A stretch of 8,614 nucleotides of DNA from Burkholderiales bacterium (lineage in GTDB: Bacteria > Pseudomonadota > Gammaproteobacteria > Burkholderiales > CAIKXV01), in NCBI GenBank assembly GCA_019751575.1, contig JAIENF010000067.1, positions 1 through 8,614 of the forward strand, given 5' to 3'. Below the pieces are notes generated by a model. It was not told the origin of the DNA. It did no database searches and was given only the letters and a program-made list of their open reading frames with translations. Both the position numbers and the translations under genes were made by a program. The number at the start of each line of letters is the position of its first letter. Positions within the stretch are counted from its first letter, which is position 1. This document shows positions 7,491-8,614 of this stretch, piece by piece.

Positions 7491-7527
7491 TCGCCGGGCT
7501 GTCCGGCAAACCGGCCCGGGGCACGCG

Positions 7528-8127
7528 TCAGCCCGCGAGCGGCCTCGCCGCCGCCCTGCGTATCGCCTGTCGGTGCAGGATGAACACGCATCGCTCGTAG
7601 GCCTCGCGCATCTGCATCGACATCGGTGCCAGCCGGGCGACCATGTGCGTACCGGCTGCGCCGTCGGTGTCCGGTGCAGTGCCAACGCGCATAAGCGTCG
7701 CCGGGAGGCAGGCCGACACGGGATGCCCCGGCGCGGCGCGGATCTCGAGTACCACGCGCGTGCCGTCCGGCGGCGGTGGCCCCGGATCCAGCCATTCCAC
7801 GGACGCTGCCCCGAAGCGTGCGTGACAGCCCAGGAAGCTGGAACGTCCCTGGCGGCCAGGCGGACCGGCGAGGGTTCCGGCGAGCCGGTCGAGGGTGAGG
7901 AGGAGCAGGTCGATCTTGGCTTCGAGCCGGCCCTGGGCGATCGCCGCGGGCTTCGATGCATCTCCCTCGAGGCAGGCCTCGAGGGCCCGCAGGCTCGCCG
8001 CACACTCGGCATCGACGAGTTCCGGGTCCTCGCTCCCTGCGAGCCGCCAGCGCAGGGAAACCGGCGCAGTCGCGGAGAGTTCCGCGGTGGCGGGGTTGCC
8101 TTCGGGGCGGGTGCCCTCGTCGTCCAT
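7528..8127 (-). CDS. Degenerate PilZ-like domain protein
   Basis: The 199-residue protein has an N-terminal helical region (about 35-90) with heptad-like LEAKIDLLLLTLDRLAGTL at 69-87, likely a coiled coil for oligomerisation. A beta-rich C-terminal domain follows (about 95-190): SSFLGCHARFGAASVEWLDP, RVVLEIRAAP, VSACLPATLMRVG, THMVARLAPMS, then helix REAYERCVFILHRQAIRRA. This order and the final ...F..HRxxI helix resemble PilZ-family proteins of beta/gammaproteobacteria that act with type IV pili or c-di-GMP signalling. The RxxxR and (D/N)xSxxG ligand motifs of canonical PilZ are not recognisable, so c-di-GMP binding is doubtful. I chose the ATG at 8125-8127, preceded by GGGGA about nine bases upstream, because an earlier in-frame ATG at 8217 would overlap queF by 68 bp. 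It follows queF after 22 bp. Similarity is by pattern only; a profile search would decide. Confidence 0.6.
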   Translation of the reverse strand: MDDEGTRPEGNPATAELSATAPVSLRWRLAGSEDPELVDAECAASLRALEACLEGDASKPAAIAQGRLEAKIDLLLLTLDRLAGTLAGPPGRQGRSSFLGCHARFGAASVEWLDPGPPPPDGTRVVLEIRAAPGHPVSACLPATLMRVGTAPDTDGAAGTHMVARLAPMSMQMREAYERCVFILHRQAIRRAAARPLAG

Positions 8128-8149
8128 CTGCGATCGTCCCCGCCGGGCC

Positions 8150-8614
8150 TCAGCCGCGCACGCTGGTCTGTGAATCGAGTGCTTCGAGAACGACCGGGGC
8201 AGGCGCCTTCCAGCCACGCTTGCGATGCTCCGCGACCACCGTGGTGAAGATGCCGCCGCGCACGAAGAACTTCGCCTTCAGCCGCATGAAACGCGGCCGG
8301 GTCGCCTGCACCAGGTCGTCCAGCATGCGATGGGTGACGGCCTCGTGGAACGCGCCCTCGTCACGGTACGACCATACGTACAGCTTCAGGCTCTTCAGCT
8401 CGACGCACAGGCGGTCGGGCACGTAGTCGAGCACCAGTGTCGCGAAGTCCGGCTGGCCGGTCTTGGGGCACAGGCAGGTGAATTCCGGAATCTCCATGTG
8501 GATGCGCAGGTCGCGCGCGGGCGCCGGATTCGGGAAGGTCTCGAGGTCGCGATTCGGTCCTGCAACCGTGGCGGGGCGGGCGGAGGTGGGGGCGGGGGTG
8601 CGGGCGGCACTCTT
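8150..8614 (-). CDS. queF: QueF, NADPH-dependent preQ0 (7-cyano-7-deazaguanine) reductase (5' partial)
   Basis: QueF reduces the nitrile of preQ0 to the amine of preQ1 in the synthesis of queuosine for tRNA wobble positions. The visible 154 residues include [22 protein letters not shown], then [10 protein letters not shown] with the thioimide-forming Cys (residue 49 of the fragment) and the catalytic Asp (56), the NADPH-binding QueF motif ELKSLKLY (72-79), and FHE (89-91). It is the short single-domain form (Bacillus YkvM type), not the long E. coli form. The first ATG in the window (8495-8497) would remove the conserved LETFPNP segment. The frame stays open to the right edge through an Ala/Pro/Thr-rich stretch, so the true start lies outside the window. 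The PilZ-like gene follows after 22 bp, probably in the same transcript. Confidence 0.96.
   Translation of the reverse strand, partial: KSAARTPAPTSARPATVAGPNRDLETFPNPAPARDLRIHMEIPEFTCLCPKTGQPDFATLVLDYVPDRLCVELKSLKLYVWSYRDEGAFHEAVTHRMLDDLVQATRPRFMRLKAKFFVRGGIFTTVVAEHRKRGWKAPAPVVLEALDSQTSVRG

Noticed and set aside
7493..7507. GCCGG-N5-CCGGC hairpin after the PilZ-like gene as a terminator
   Set aside because: The stem is only five base pairs, has no T-tract on either strand, and abuts the TATAAT box. It is typical background in GC-rich DNA.
6003..7583. 526-codon open frame on the plus strand
   Set aside because: It is opposite dapC and part of dapD, with His/Arg/Gln-rich shadow composition and no domain.
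8128..8217. Longer start for the PilZ-like gene at 8217
   Set aside because: It would add 30 Arg-rich residues that are a frame-shifted reading of the queF 3' end and overlap it by 68 bp. The ATG at 8127 has a GGGGA site at good spacing.
8150..8497. QueF starting at the internal ATG (115 residues)
   Set aside because: The in-frame sequence upstream encodes the conserved [13 protein letters not shown] segment of QueF, so the gene extends to the window edge and its start is outside.
1..8614. CRISPR array, tRNA, rRNA, insertion sequence, phage or toxin-antitoxin genes
   Set aside because: I saw no repeat-spacer pattern, no cloverleaf-like or rRNA sequence, no terminal inverted repeats and no transposase, integrase or toxin-like frame.

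Overview
This window is 8.6 kb of very GC-rich (clearly above 60%), gene-dense bacterial chromosome. It looks like a betaproteobacterium, or less likely a related gammaproteobacterium. The reasons are the short-form QueF, the succinylase route to diaminopimelate with a dedicated DapC, a PilU-type retraction ATPase and a degenerate PilZ-like protein. The species assignment is inference from remembered protein styles; no search was run.

Layout. Nine genes are convincing. Eight run leftward on the minus strand. In transcription order they are queF (5'-truncated at the right edge), a PilZ-like protein, dapC, dapD, an unrecognised 265-residue protein, pilU, dapE, a pyridoxamine-phosphate-oxidase-fold flavoprotein and prmB. 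The ninth is the plus-strand 3' end of a gene at the left edge, probably an RluB-type pseudouridine synthase. It converges on prmB and overlaps its 3' end by 110 bp. Spacing is tight: queF/pilZ 22 bp, pilZ/dapC 94 bp, dapC/dapD 36 bp, dapD/unknown 118 bp, unknown/pilU 70 bp, pilU/dapE 4-bp ATGA overlap, dapE/flavoprotein 4-bp ATGA overlap, flavoprotein/prmB 32 bp. The two longest gaps each hold a plausible promoter: a perfect TATAAT before dapC, and a weaker -35/-10 pair with two dyads before the unknown gene. No stretch over 300 bases lacks a gene.

How the genes work together. DapD, DapC and DapE catalyse three successive steps of the succinylase branch of meso-diaminopimelate and lysine synthesis: N-succinylation of tetrahydrodipicolinate, transamination, and desuccinylation. 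All show intact catalytic motifs. Placed inside this block are an unknown protein and PilU, a type IV pilus ATPase, with PilU apparently translationally coupled to DapE. A second possible link to surface motility is the PilZ-like protein upstream. PrmB (glutamine methylation of ribosomal protein L3), QueF (queuosine synthesis) and the probable pseudouridine synthase give the flanks a translation-apparatus flavour.

Assessment. Most of the window is housekeeping. I see no phage, insertion sequence, CRISPR array, tRNA, rRNA or defence system. The points most worth a second look are the unknown 265-residue protein together with its placement beside pilU inside the dap cluster, and the dyad-rich 118-bp gap in front of it.
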